This document shows positions 54,857 to 64,000 of a DNA stretch of 64,000 bases, piece by piece (within the stretch, counting starts at the first letter, position 1; the number at the start of each line of letters is the position of its first letter). The position numbers were made by a program, and so were the translations under genes. Source of the stretch: Saposhnikovia divaricata (lineage: Eukaryota; Streptophyta; Magnoliopsida; Apiales; Apiaceae); NCBI GenBank assembly GCA_036435485.1, contig CM071599.1, forward strand, positions 9,574,803-9,638,802. Direction: 5' to 3'. Under the pieces are notes generated by a model that was not told the origin of the DNA, did not search any database, and was given only the letters and a program-made list of their open reading frames with translations.

Positions 54857-56590
54857 CTAGTTCCCACGGTCATCACCCTTGGTGAACTGACTTAGTTTTC
54901 CTCTTCGTATCAAGAACTCAATCTCATCCTTGAGTTGCCTACAATCGTCGGTGTCATGTCCCACATCTTTGTGGAACCTGCAGTATTGCTCCTTATTTCG
55001 CTTAGCTGGGTCTCCTCTAAGTGGCTTCGGCCATCGGAAATCCTTTTCCTTTTCAATGTCCAACAGGATCTGGCTTCTTGGAGCATTAAGTCTGGCATAC
55101 TCTGAAAACCTTGGACCCGAGTTCTTTTTTGGAGCAGATTCAGAGTCTTTGCTAGCTCGGGGATACTTGTCCCTAGCATCGTACTCTTGTTCTTGCTTCC
55201 ACTTGTTCCCTCCATTGCCCAACGTGGCTTCTTTCTTGATGCTGTCCTCAGCTTTTATATACTTGTCCGCCCTTCGTTGAAGTTCATCCATGCTTTCAGG
55301 GGGGTGTTTTGCCAACGACCTCTTAAAAAAGAGATCCGTGGTTCCATGCTGCAAGGCTACCATGGCCACCTTATTTTCCAAATCGGTTATATTCAGAGTT
55401 TCCTTAGTGAATCGCTTGATGTAATCTCTTAAGTTCTCATTCTTTCCCTGTGTCACATACATAAGGGATGCAGAGCTTTTCTCATGAATTCTTCCGCTAA
55501 TGAATTGACTGACAAAAGCGGTACTCAACTCCTTGAAAGAGCTAATAGAGTTTGGAGGTAAACGACTATACCAACGTTGCGCCATGCCCGACAGGGTTTG
55601 GGGAAACGCCCTACACTTAAGGGCATCGTTGGCAGGCTGCAGTAACAAGGCGCTCGTAAACGTTCTCACATGAGTTGCGGGATCCCCCGTTCCATCGTAA
55701 GCTTTGATCGTGGGCATCTTAAACTTTCGGGAGATATGTGCATTCATCACCTCCTCAGTGAATGGAGGGGTCGGATCATCCAGATCTCCTTGTAACATCA
55801 AATCTCTAGGATTATTCTTGGGGGGTTCCACCCTGGTAGTTCCTCTGGTTGGGGCTTCAGCCCTTCGGCGTCTCCTTGAAGACCTCTCCAGATCTATGAA
55901 GGGAATCCCCCCTGAAGTCGGAGGAGGTCGAGTCTGATTAGGGTTCTGTCTCTCTAGTTCCCTTGCTTGGTCGTCATTCAGCTTCTGAATCTCGGCTTCA
56001 TAAGCCTTAATTTTCTCTGCGATTGTTAAAGGACCATCTCGGTTCGATGGATTCCTCCCTAGAGGCTCCTTACTAGCGCGTCGCCTCCTTGGGGCTTCGT
56101 CTCGATCATCGTCTTCAGATGACGAGTCTCCGGTATAAGGACCAGAGTAATCATAGTATCCTGGTTCAGGAGGAGCCGGGCCTCTAAGATAAGGGGATTG
56201 TTGTTGCCCATGGATCAACCGAGCATGACCGCTTGGTCCTGGATCCCTTGGATCTTGGGGGTAATTAGGTAGCCCATACATTGGGTTAGTGTTGACAGGG
56301 AGCGAAGAAGTGGAGAGACTGTGAAGCGGCGGGCGGCTATTCAGAGGGAGAGGAGAGACCACCATCTGGAGCGGGTTAGTCTCCTGTCCTAGAGGGACGA
56401 TTACAGGTTGAGATCTTTCAGCGGGGGGATCCGTCCCTTGTGGTTGAGAGGCCTGACTACGAGGGTTTGTTTCCGTCAATGGGGGTACAGACCCTGGCCC
56501 TGTACCAACAGGAGGAGCAGTGATTGGTGGAACGATGGTTCCGGAGGTAGTCTCGGTTGAGATCGGTGTTGTTCTTCGAGTGGTAACCAT
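54857..56590 (-). CDS. Gag of the Tat gypsy element (intact)
   Basis: 577 aa from MVTTRRTTPISTETT, only about 17 bases after the primer site. A long Pro/Ser-rich N-terminus is followed by the retrotransposon gag domain (YDGTGDPATHVRTF ... WYSRLPPNSISSFKELSTAFVSQF) and a zinc-binding CRFHKDVGHDTDDC. It ends in UAG; 22 sense codons follow in the same frame before the Met at 54790. Confidence 0.92.
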   Translation of the reverse strand: MVTTRRTTPISTETTSGTIVPPITAPPVGTGPGSVPPLTETNPRSQASQPQGTDPPAERSQPVIVPLGQETNPLQMVVSPLPLNSRPPLHSLSTSSLPVNTNPMYGLPNYPQDPRDPGPSGHARLIHGQQQSPYLRGPAPPEPGYYDYSGPYTGDSSSEDDDRDEAPRRRRASKEPLGRNPSNRDGPLTIAEKIKAYEAEIQKLNDDQARELERQNPNQTRPPPTSGGIPFIDLERSSRRRRRAEAPTRGTTRVEPPKNNPRDLMLQGDLDDPTPPFTEEVMNAHISRKFKMPTIKAYDGTGDPATHVRTFTSALLLQPANDALKCRAFPQTLSGMAQRWYSRLPPNSISSFKELSTAFVSQFISGRIHEKSSASLMYVTQGKNENLRDYIKRFTKETLNITDLENKVAMVALQHGTTDLFFKRSLAKHPPESMDELQRRADKYIKAEDSIKKEATLGNGGNKWKQEQEYDARDKYPRASKDSESAPKKNSGPRFSEYARLNAPRSQILLDIEKEKDFRWPKPLRGDPAKRNKEQYCRFHKDVGHDTDDCRQLKDEIEFLIRRGKLSQFTKGDDRGN

Positions 56591-56606
56591 GGTTGATGTC
56601 TTCTTC

Positions 56607-56621
56607 CCACAGACGGCGCCA
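56607..56621 (-). other. Primer-binding site of the gypsy element
   Basis: Element-sense TGGCGCCGTCTGTGG, two bases from the 5' LTR. TGGCGCC-type sites are usual in Tat elements; the tRNA is not asserted. Confidence 0.85.
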
Positions 56622-56623
56622 AA

Positions 56624-57141
56624 TGTTGTGGAATAAAAACTAGGTTGAAAATATTGCGGCTAGGATTTATATATTTAATGCTAAGGTTCGTGAGCTTCGT
56701 GCTTTAATGGCTGCTTCTGCGTTCGAGACTTAAACGGTCCTCACAGAATGCCTATGTATCTCTGTAAATTAGAGAATCAAGCCAATAAAAACGTAGTTCT
56801 GAGGTGAGGGGTCAGGCCCTTTATATAGGCTGAGAAGCCTTAGAATTATGGTAGGATTTGGAGACTTGGTGGGCAAGTCTTTGAGGAATGTTCTAGATCT
56901 ATTCCTTGTAGGAACCAGTTTCCATATTGAATTGGATGCCTTATTGGATAAGTTTGAAAGGGATATTATCCTTATCTAACTCTTATTTGCTGAGCTGTTT
57001 TATTACCCTTAATATTAATTACGAAATTAATATTATATTTAGGGTTTTGGGCCCAGCTGGTGGGCCCCACGTTTGGACTATTCTCGGCCTAGTTAATGCC
57101 ACATTAAATATGTCTTTAGGGCTTATTTTCAGCCCATATCA
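56624..57141 (-). repeat. 5' LTR of the gypsy element
   Basis: 518 bp. Element-sense TATATAAA at 56820-56827 would be the core promoter. AAGAG follows at 57142-57146. Confidence 0.93.
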
Positions 57142-57368
57142 AAGAGGAAAGCCAAAGCTGACTTAAAATATGACGAAATATGGATCTTGGCTCACTAAGA
57201 AAGGTTTTATGGGAACCATTTTCCGAATTTATAGTAAGGGCTATTAATTTGATAAAAATAGTGGGAGGTATATTACGAATATGCTATAAATCAACTTGAA
57301 CATAATTGGTTTTACGAAACATGCAAACTAACTCATTTTATGCGGTTTTACAAAATTGTAGATAATAA

Positions 57369-60300
57369 ATGGCAAACAACACAAACCACTTTTCAATACG
57401 ATCAGTCCTAGAAAAGGAAAAGCTGACAGGGACAAACTTCTTAGATTGGTTTAGGAACTTGAGGATTGTCCTCAGGCAGGAGCGAAAGCTGTATGCCATT
57501 GAAGTTCCTCACCCAAATCCTCTTCCTGCTGGAGCCACACGTGCCGAGCATAATGCTTATCAGAAGCATTTGGATGACTCAACTGATGTGTCATGCCTTA
57601 TGCTTGCATGCATGGCTCCTGAGATTCAAAAGCAACATGAATTGATGAATGCTTATGAAATAATTGATCACCTCAAAAGCATGTTTGAGGGACAAGCTCG
57701 TCAGGAGAGATATGATACGAGCAAGGCATTGTATGCTTGCAAACAGGGAGAGCGAGACCCGGTTGGACCACACGTTCTTAAGATGATTGGGTATATTGAG
57801 CAACTAGATACCTTGGGCTTCCCGATTGGTCCGGAGGCTCAAATAGATCTGATCTTACAATCACTTAATAAGAACTTCTCTCAATTCGTTATGAATTACA
57901 ACATGAATGAGATTGATAAGACACCCACTGAATTGTTGTGCATGTTAAGAACTGCTGAAACCAACATTCTGAAGGAATCTCCTACTCCCATGCTGATGGT
58001 GAACAAAGGAGGTGCCAAGGGGAAAAGAAAGTGGAAGGGCAATAAGAAGAGGAATGTGTCCAAATCTGCTGCCAATCCTAATTCTGCTCCCAAGAAGGCT
58101 ACCAAGCCTAAAGGAGGTGTTGAAAAGGGTGATTGTCACCACTGTGGTAAACCGGGACACTGGAGGAGAAACTGTCATGCATATTTGGAAGAACTTAAGA
58201 AGAAGAAGGCTGCTGGCCAGACTTCTGCTTCAGGTATTTATGTTGTAGAAGTCAATTTGTCTACTTCTACATCTTGGGTATTGGATACTGGATGTGGTTC
58301 TCACATTTGTATAAATGTGCAGGAACTGCAAAGGAGTAGGACACTGGCTAAGGGAGAGGTAGACCTACGAGTTGGAAATGGAGCAAAGGTTGCTGCTTTG
58401 GCTGTAGGGACTTACCATTTATCATTGCCCACTAGGCTTATATTAGAACTTGAAAACTGTTTGTATTTGTCTTCTATTTGTAGAAACATTATTTCTGTTT
58501 CTTGTTTGGACAAGAAAGGTTTTTCATTTACCTTTAAAGACAATGGTTGCTCTTTTGGTTTGAATGACATTACCTATGGTGTTGCACAGTTATTTAACGG
58601 TTTGTATGTTCTTAGTTTAGATACTCCTATCTTGAATGTAAATAACAAACGACTTAAGACTAATGACTCAAATCAAACATACCTTTGGCACTGTCGTCTA
58701 GGCCATATAAACGAGAAACGCATTTCCAAGTTACATCAAGATGGTTTCTTGGATCAGTTTGATTTTGAATCATATGATGAATGCGAGGCTTGTTTACTAG
58801 GCAAGATGACTAAAGCTCCTTTTACCGGACAGGATAAGAGGGCCACCGTACGACTAGAACTAATACATAGCGATGTATGTGGTCCTATGAGATCGATGGC
58901 AAGGGGTGGCTATTTCTACTTCATTACGTTTACTGATGATTTCAGTAGATATGGATATGTGTATCTTTTGAAGAACAAATCCAAAGCATTTGAAAAGTTC
59001 AAAGAGTATAAGGCAGAAGCAGAAAAGCAAACTGGCGAAAGCAAAAAAACTCTAAGATCTCATCGAGGAGGTGAATACTTAAGCCATGAGTTTAAGAACT
59101 TTTTGAGGGAGTGTGGTATTGTATCACAACTAACTTCTCCTGGAACACCACAATGGAATGGGGTTTCTGAAAGGAGGAATCGTACCTTGTTGGACATGGT
59201 GCGATCAATGATGAGTCAAGCAGATCTTCCAATTAGTTTCTGGGGTTATGCCCTGGAAACGGCTGCATATACACTAAACCGTGTTCCTACTAAAACGGTT
59301 CAACAAACCCCATATGAGATATGGACAGAGAAACGGCAAAGCATGTCCTTTATGAAAGTATGGGGATGTGAAGCATTTGTGAAACGCCTAACATCAGACA
59401 AGCTTGGACCGAAATCTGAAAAATGTAATTTTGTGGGATACCCAAAGGAAACAAAGGGTTATTCTTTCTATAGTCCCTCGGAGAACAAAGTAATTGTTGC
59501 TCGAACTGCTGTATTCTTAGAAAGAGAGCTAGTCTCTAGAAAAGACAGTGGGAGGAAAATAGATCTCGATGAAGATCGAGAACCACTTGATAACGTTGAA
59601 CCAGAGGTGGAGCATGAGCAAGAAATACAAGATAACATTGCTCAAGAAACACAGGTTGTTCGTAGATCTAGTAGGATTCGCCATGAGTCAAAGAGGAATT
59701 ATGGATTTCTCTTAACTCAAAATGACGATGTGATGCTCATAGACCAAGATGAGCCTCTCACCTACCAAGATGCTGTGAACTCACCAGACTCTGAGAGATG
59801 GCAAGAAGCCATGAATTCTGAGATGGATTCCATGTATGAAAACCAAGTATGGACTTTGGTTGATCCACCTGAAGGGGTAAAACCTATAGAGTGCAAATGG
59901 ATTTTCAAGAAGAAAATCGACATTGAAGGTAAAGTACAGACCTATAAAGCTCGACTGGTTGCAAAAGGTTTCAAACAAATTCATGGTATTGACTATGATG
60001 AAACCTTTTCACCAGTAGCAATGATAAAATCCATCAGAATTTTGCTTGCAATAGCGGCTTACTATGATTACGAAATATGGCAGATGGATGTCAAAACAGC
60101 CTTCCTTAACGGAAGCCTTGAAGAGGATGTGTACATGACACAACCTGAAGGTTTTGTAAATCCAAAGGAAGCTGGAAAGGTATGTAAACTGCATAGATCC
60201 ATTTATGGATTGAAGCAGGCCTCTCGGAGATGGAACATCCGGTTTGATGAAATAGTCAAAGGTTTTGGCTTTATTCAGAACGAGGATGAACCATGTGTTT

Positions 60301-61331
60301 ACAAAAAGTTTAGTGGGAGCCATGTGGCATTCCTAGTATTATATGTCGATGATATATTATTAATATGGAATGATATTCCTTCTCTACAGGCTGTAAAGAC
60401 TTGGTTAGGACAAAGTTTTTCTATGAAAGACTTGGGCGAGGCTACCTATATATTAGGGATTAGGATCTATAGAGATAGATCAAGAAGATTAATCGGCTTA
60501 AGCCAGAGTACATATATTGATAAAATTTTGCATCGTTTTGGAATGCAAGATGCAAAAAGGGCATATGTCCCTGTATCTCATGGGATAACGATCTCAAAAG
60601 AGAATGGTCCTAAATCATTGGATGATAAGGACCGCATGAGTAAGATTCCATATGCTTCAGCAATTGGATCTATCATGTATGCAATGATATGTACTCGTCC
60701 GGATGTCTCGTATGCTTTGAGCATGACAAGCAGATACCAGTCTAATCCAGGTGAAGGTCACTGGACGGCGGTCAAGAATATTCTTAAGTACTTGAAAAGG
60801 ACTAAAGATTCATTCTTGGTGTATGGAGGAGAGGAGAAGCTAACGGTAAAGGGTTACACGAATGCTAGTTTCCAGACTGACAGAGATGACTCTGTGTCTC
60901 AGTCTGGATTTGTGTTTTGCCTAAATGGATGTGCTGTAAGCTGAAAAAGTTGGAAGCAAGAGACAGTAGCTGATTTTACAATGGAATCCGAGTATATTGC
61001 GGCATGTGAAGCAGCTAAGGAGGCTGTATGGATACGGAAGTTCATTACAGTACTTGGTGTAGTTCCATCGATCGCAGATCCCATAGATCTTTACTGCGAT
61101 AATAATGGAGCTATAGCACAAGCCAAGGAGCCGAGAGCTCACAGCAGAACAAAGCATATACTTCGGAGATATCACCTTATTCGAGAGATAAATGATAGAG
61201 GAGATATTCATATATGTAAAGTGCATACTGATGATAATATTGCAGACCCGCTGACTAAGGCTCTGTCGCAGCAGAAGCATGAATGTCACACTAGTAGCAT
61301 GGGTATTCGATACATGGGTGATTGGCTCTAG
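57369..61331 (+). pseudogene. Gag-pol of the copia element (one stop, catalytic changes)
   Basis: One frame of about 1320 codons: gag (LTGTNFLDWFRNLRIVL), CCHC knuckle (CHHCGKPGHWRRNC), protease (WVLDTGCGSHIC), integrase zinc finger (WHCRLGH ... CEACLLGK), integrase core, reverse transcriptase (QMDVKTAFLNG, YVDDILLI) and RNase H. A UGA at 60942-60944 interrupts RNase H; the frame resumes in phase to 61331 (YCDNNGAI ... ADPLTKAL). Residue 565 is His where the second integrase Asp is expected (RSHRGGEY), and residue 1165 is Asn in the first RNase H acidic motif (GYTNASF). Copia lineage not assigned. Confidence 0.9.
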
Positions 61332-61345
61332 TGCAAGTGGGAGAT
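61332..61345 (+). other. Polypurine tract of the copia element
   Basis: GTGCAAGTGGGAGAT-like purine-rich stretch immediately before the 3' LTR. Confidence 0.7.
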
Positions 61346-61409
61346 TGTTAGTATTGGTGCCCTAGAGGCAATGTATACATTATATTTATGTTTGAGTGAT
61401 ATTATATAT

Positions 61410-61461
<52 letters not shown>

Positions 61462-62987
61462 GCTTTATTTACTGCGAAATAAATAAAGTATAATAAATGT
61501 CCTTAGAACCTTGATACAAATTATATAGTTGCAAGTATGTGACTTGAATATGAGATTATATAATGATTGTATCATATTCTTAAATGTCCCTAGCCGAGGA
61601 TTATTATTACTTAGGACAATAATAATACACTGAGGCTTGTATGATAATTGACTGATGACCACATCTCATTGGTCATGAGTATGAAGATACTAAAAGCAAT
61701 GCATAGGTAACTGTACGAGTACAGGGTACTGGACAGACCCACAGTGAGATACATCATGGTAAATAATAAATGTGTCATATGTATTCTCACAGTGATAATG
61801 GTGTAATTTTCCTTAGACCTGAAGTCGTTATAATTCTACATGAGAATTAATATATTTTGAATTCGTCAAAAGTTATCTTTAGCCGGATAATGATAAAGGT
61901 GAATATCGGATATATTATGAATCATGTGAGAAATATGAACGATCTAGATGGGATTTAAATCGCCTGATAAAGGAGTGATATTATCGGCCTCTTGTTTGAG
62001 TGAGACTATGAAATGCATGGCCATGCTCAAATGTTGATTTGATTAAATAGTCTACTCATCGATCAAGAAAATGAAGATTAAATTATGAAGAGGATGACAC
62101 ATTACATGCCTCGAGTTTAATCTATAATATCATGATTTAAAGGGATTATATTACATGGAACATTAGTCATAAAAGGTTGATTGAATCGTTGATTTAATTA
62201 TTGTTTTATTGGGTAGCAATAATGTGTTACTAGACGCCGCTTATTGTTTACAATTTTATTAGAGAATAAAATTGTTGCCAATTAAATAATAACCTACAGG
62301 GTCACACACAAAGAATGTTTAAAAGGGATATTAATTTATTTCATGAATTTAAATTAATAATAATTTAAATTATGATTTTTTGAATTAATAATAAATAATA
62401 ATTCGAATTTTATGAAATTAATTAAGTGAGACTTGATTAGTTAAAGATAAAATTTGAAGATGTATTTTCTTGACTTATTTGATTCATTAAGTATGACTTA
62501 ATTAATTTATTTAAATAAATAAGATTTGTTTAAATAAAAATGGCCTAATTGTTTAAGGCTCCATTTTACTTTATTTCTCTTTATAAGCCAAGAGTTGGCA
62601 AGTCATTTGGAAGGCAACACAACTGAAATCTCAATTCATAAACACAAGGGAGAAATCAAGCACAAGTCAAGAACACATCCGTTTTATTTATTTTGGCTAG
62701 TACCAAATTCCGTGGCGAAATCGTTCGACGAATCAAGTAAGTATTCAAGTGTGGATACCGGTGAAGGAGTTGTAAGTTTAGCTCTCAAGATCAACACTTT
62801 AGCTCTCAAGATCAACAAGCTAGGATCTCCATTTGACATCCATTGGAAAGCTTTAACAAGATACAATCTTGTTCTTGAGAATTTTTATGCCATGATCATC
62901 ATTTTATACATGGATCCGGGCTTTGGAATTCGTTTTTAATTGTTATTTACGTCATTTCCGTTGCGTTATTATGCCCGAATTCCAACA
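61346..62987 (+). repeat. 3' LTR of the copia element
   Basis: TGTTAGTATTGG start, TTCCAACA end, then GATTT. Carries a shorter (TA)n (about 61416-61456) than the 5' LTR. The open frame at 62595-62939 is an LTR frame repeated at 44228-44572 and is not a gene. Confidence 0.92.
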
Positions 62988-63179
62988 GATTTGTCTGTCT
63001 CAATTTCAAGTTTTGGATTCTTATAAATCGTGGTTTGCAAAAAAGGAAAAAAAATTTACGTTGAGCAAAAAAAAAGTTACTGCAAGATTTTGTCTCATGT
63101 TGTTTCGAAAGCAAAGCCAAAAAAAAAAAAAACAAATTACGTTTAGCTAAAAAAAAAAAAGTTACTACAAGTTGACTAA

Positions 63180-63396
63180 GGGCCCATTTGGAAAATCTTA
63201 TTTTTCAGAAATAAGTTACTTATTCTAGAAAAAAGTTAAGAAATATGTACTTTTTTCTGAAATAAGTAACTTATTTTTGCAAAATAACGAATATTAAATT
63301 CCCCATACACATTTTTCTTTAAAAAAAGTATGTAAATACGAAATTTTTTCCGGAATAAGTAACTTATAAATTCATCTTAAGATTTGCTAAACGGAC
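63180..63396. mobile_element. MITE, same family as 18479-18700
   Basis: GGGCCCATTTGGAAAATCTTA at the left pairs imperfectly with TAAGATTTGCTAAACGGAC at the right. ACTAA occurs at both borders (63175-63179 and 63397-63401), a possible TSD. The inner AATAAGTTACTTATT-type motifs match the other copy. Confidence 0.65.
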
Positions 63397-63401
63397 ACTA
63401 A

Positions 63402-64000
63402 ATATCCCCTATATAATCTCTTAATCTTAGAAACTAACATCATGCATGCTGATATCACATTAATGTTATGTATTACAGGACAAATTCTATTTTCAAAAGT
63501 GACTAGTATTTGGAATCGGAGGGACCGATAGAAGTAACTTGTGCCAGTGCTACTGTTTCTTATTTTTTTATGTTCATTTGGATATGATCATAAGATTGAT
63601 GCCTAGAAGACTAGATGATTCCTAGTCAGGGGAGTTTGCAAGTGGATGTACGGGGTTCAAGAAGAATCCATGGTTTGAAGAAAACCAATGGCCTGCATAT
63701 GAGATGCCATGTGAAAAACATTAAATTCAAACTAACATTCAAACACAACAATCCCCAGATATGTAGTAGGCCCCTACTAAGTTTGTACATAGTGCTCATT
63801 GCTGGGTGTTATGCATGTTGTATTAAGGGACCTGGTCGGGGCAAATGTTTGTCACATAATTTTTTGTGTGAAAATAAGGAATCCATCTTTTTACATACTG
63901 CAAAAAGGTTTTTGGTATGAAAGTACGGGATCCATCTTTCTACGTACCGTAAAAACTTTATGCGATATAATTTGTGGGCAATAAATGTTTGCCGGTGATC
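63402..64000. other. Spacer to window end
   Basis: No gene is seen. The last 110 bases contain TACGTACCGTAAAAACTTTATGCGATA, weakly like the interior of the MITE-like element at 26024-26340. This may be the start of a related element cut by the window edge. Confidence 0.4.

Larger units (their letters stand above)
46318..57141 (-). mobile_element. Tat-lineage Ty3/gypsy LTR retrotransposon with antisense extra gene (10.8 kb)
   Basis: Two 518-bp LTRs (46318-46835 and 56624-57141) differ at about two bases by eye, and AAGAG is duplicated at 46313-46317 and 57142-57146. In element sense (minus) the order is LTR, primer site, gag, protease, reverse transcriptase, RNase H, a second archaeal-type RNase H, integrase, then a long 3' region, polypurine tract and LTR. 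The dual RNase H is the hallmark of the Tat (Ogre/Retand) lineage. On the opposite strand the 3' region carries a spliced gene (48615-50451) and a 100-bp minisatellite. It lies within the copia leader, so it is younger. Confidence 0.95.
42969..62987 (+). mobile_element. Ty1/copia LTR retrotransposon split by a nested gypsy element (20 kb)
   Basis: LTRs at 42969-44620 (1652 bp) and 61346-62987 (1642 bp), with the 5-bp TSD GATTT at 42964-42968 and 62988-62992, show this is a single insertion. The internal region has a primer-binding site at 44622, a long leader, gag-pol at 57369-61331 and a purine-rich tract before the 3' LTR. The leader is interrupted at 46317 by the gypsy element, whose removal gives a 9.2-kb copia element. 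By eye the LTRs differ at about 20 bases (about 1.2%). Coding lesions make it defective. Confidence 0.94.

Noticed and set aside
63615..63984. Short frames near the window end
   Set aside because: Low similarity to any family and no supporting promoter or splice signals.

Overview
This is nuclear DNA of a flowering plant, almost certainly a eudicot. The evidence is spliced genes with GT-AG introns, plant-specific families (GPI-anchored lipid transfer protein, FLZ zinc finger, P-class PPR, CNGC channel), AT-rich spacers, and nested LTR retrotransposons, a LINE, SINEs and MITEs. The species cannot be named from the sequence alone. No bacterial genes, rRNA, tRNA genes or CRISPR array were seen.

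Layout, left to right. (1) 1-13.7 kb: the last exon of one GPI-anchored LTP, a complete LTP gene (1561-2300), a GNAT acetyltransferase pseudogene cut in two by a 9.4-kb Sirevirus-like copia element (3189-12611, minus strand, TSD TCCCA), and a small heat-shock protein gene (minus). (2) 13.8-22 kb: a gene-poor mosaic of a MULE-like foldback element, a CACTA remnant, a hAT-like element with four 176-bp repeats, a Stowaway-type MITE and SINE-like sequence. (3) 22.6-28.9 kb: an intronless CNGC channel gene, an LTP fragment, and two intact GNAT genes in opposite orientation, followed by a second copy of spacer sequence also found at 15.2-21.2 kb. (4) 29-36.7 kb: a hAT-like element with a perfect 8-bp TSD, an FLZ zinc-finger gene (two coding exons) and a single-exon PPR gene similar to EMB3101. 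(5) 37.4-42.8 kb: a full-length but decayed L1-type LINE (minus, 18-bp TSD). (6) 42.97-62.99 kb: a copia element (plus, TSD GATTT) whose 5' leader is split by a younger 10.8-kb Tat-lineage gypsy element (46318-57141, minus, TSD AAGAG). The gypsy element has almost intact gag and pol and also carries a spliced, oppositely oriented extra gene with its own TATA box. (7) A short AT-rich tail with one MITE.

The most informative host feature is a colinear tandem duplication. LTP-GNAT-spacer occurs at about 1.5-21 kb and again at about 24.7-28.9 kb. Decay has been reciprocal: LTP is intact and GNAT destroyed in the first copy, LTP truncated and GNAT intact in the second. The two spacer copies serve as empty sites for each other and so validate several transposon insertions.

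The most unusual element-level features are the antisense spliced gene of the gypsy element, a 21-bp repeat shared between the LTRs and the pol coding region of the Sirevirus-like element, and three GC-rich hairpins just downstream of the copia primer-binding site. I see no sign of a wholly new enzymatic system; the novelty lies in element architecture and in the insertion history.
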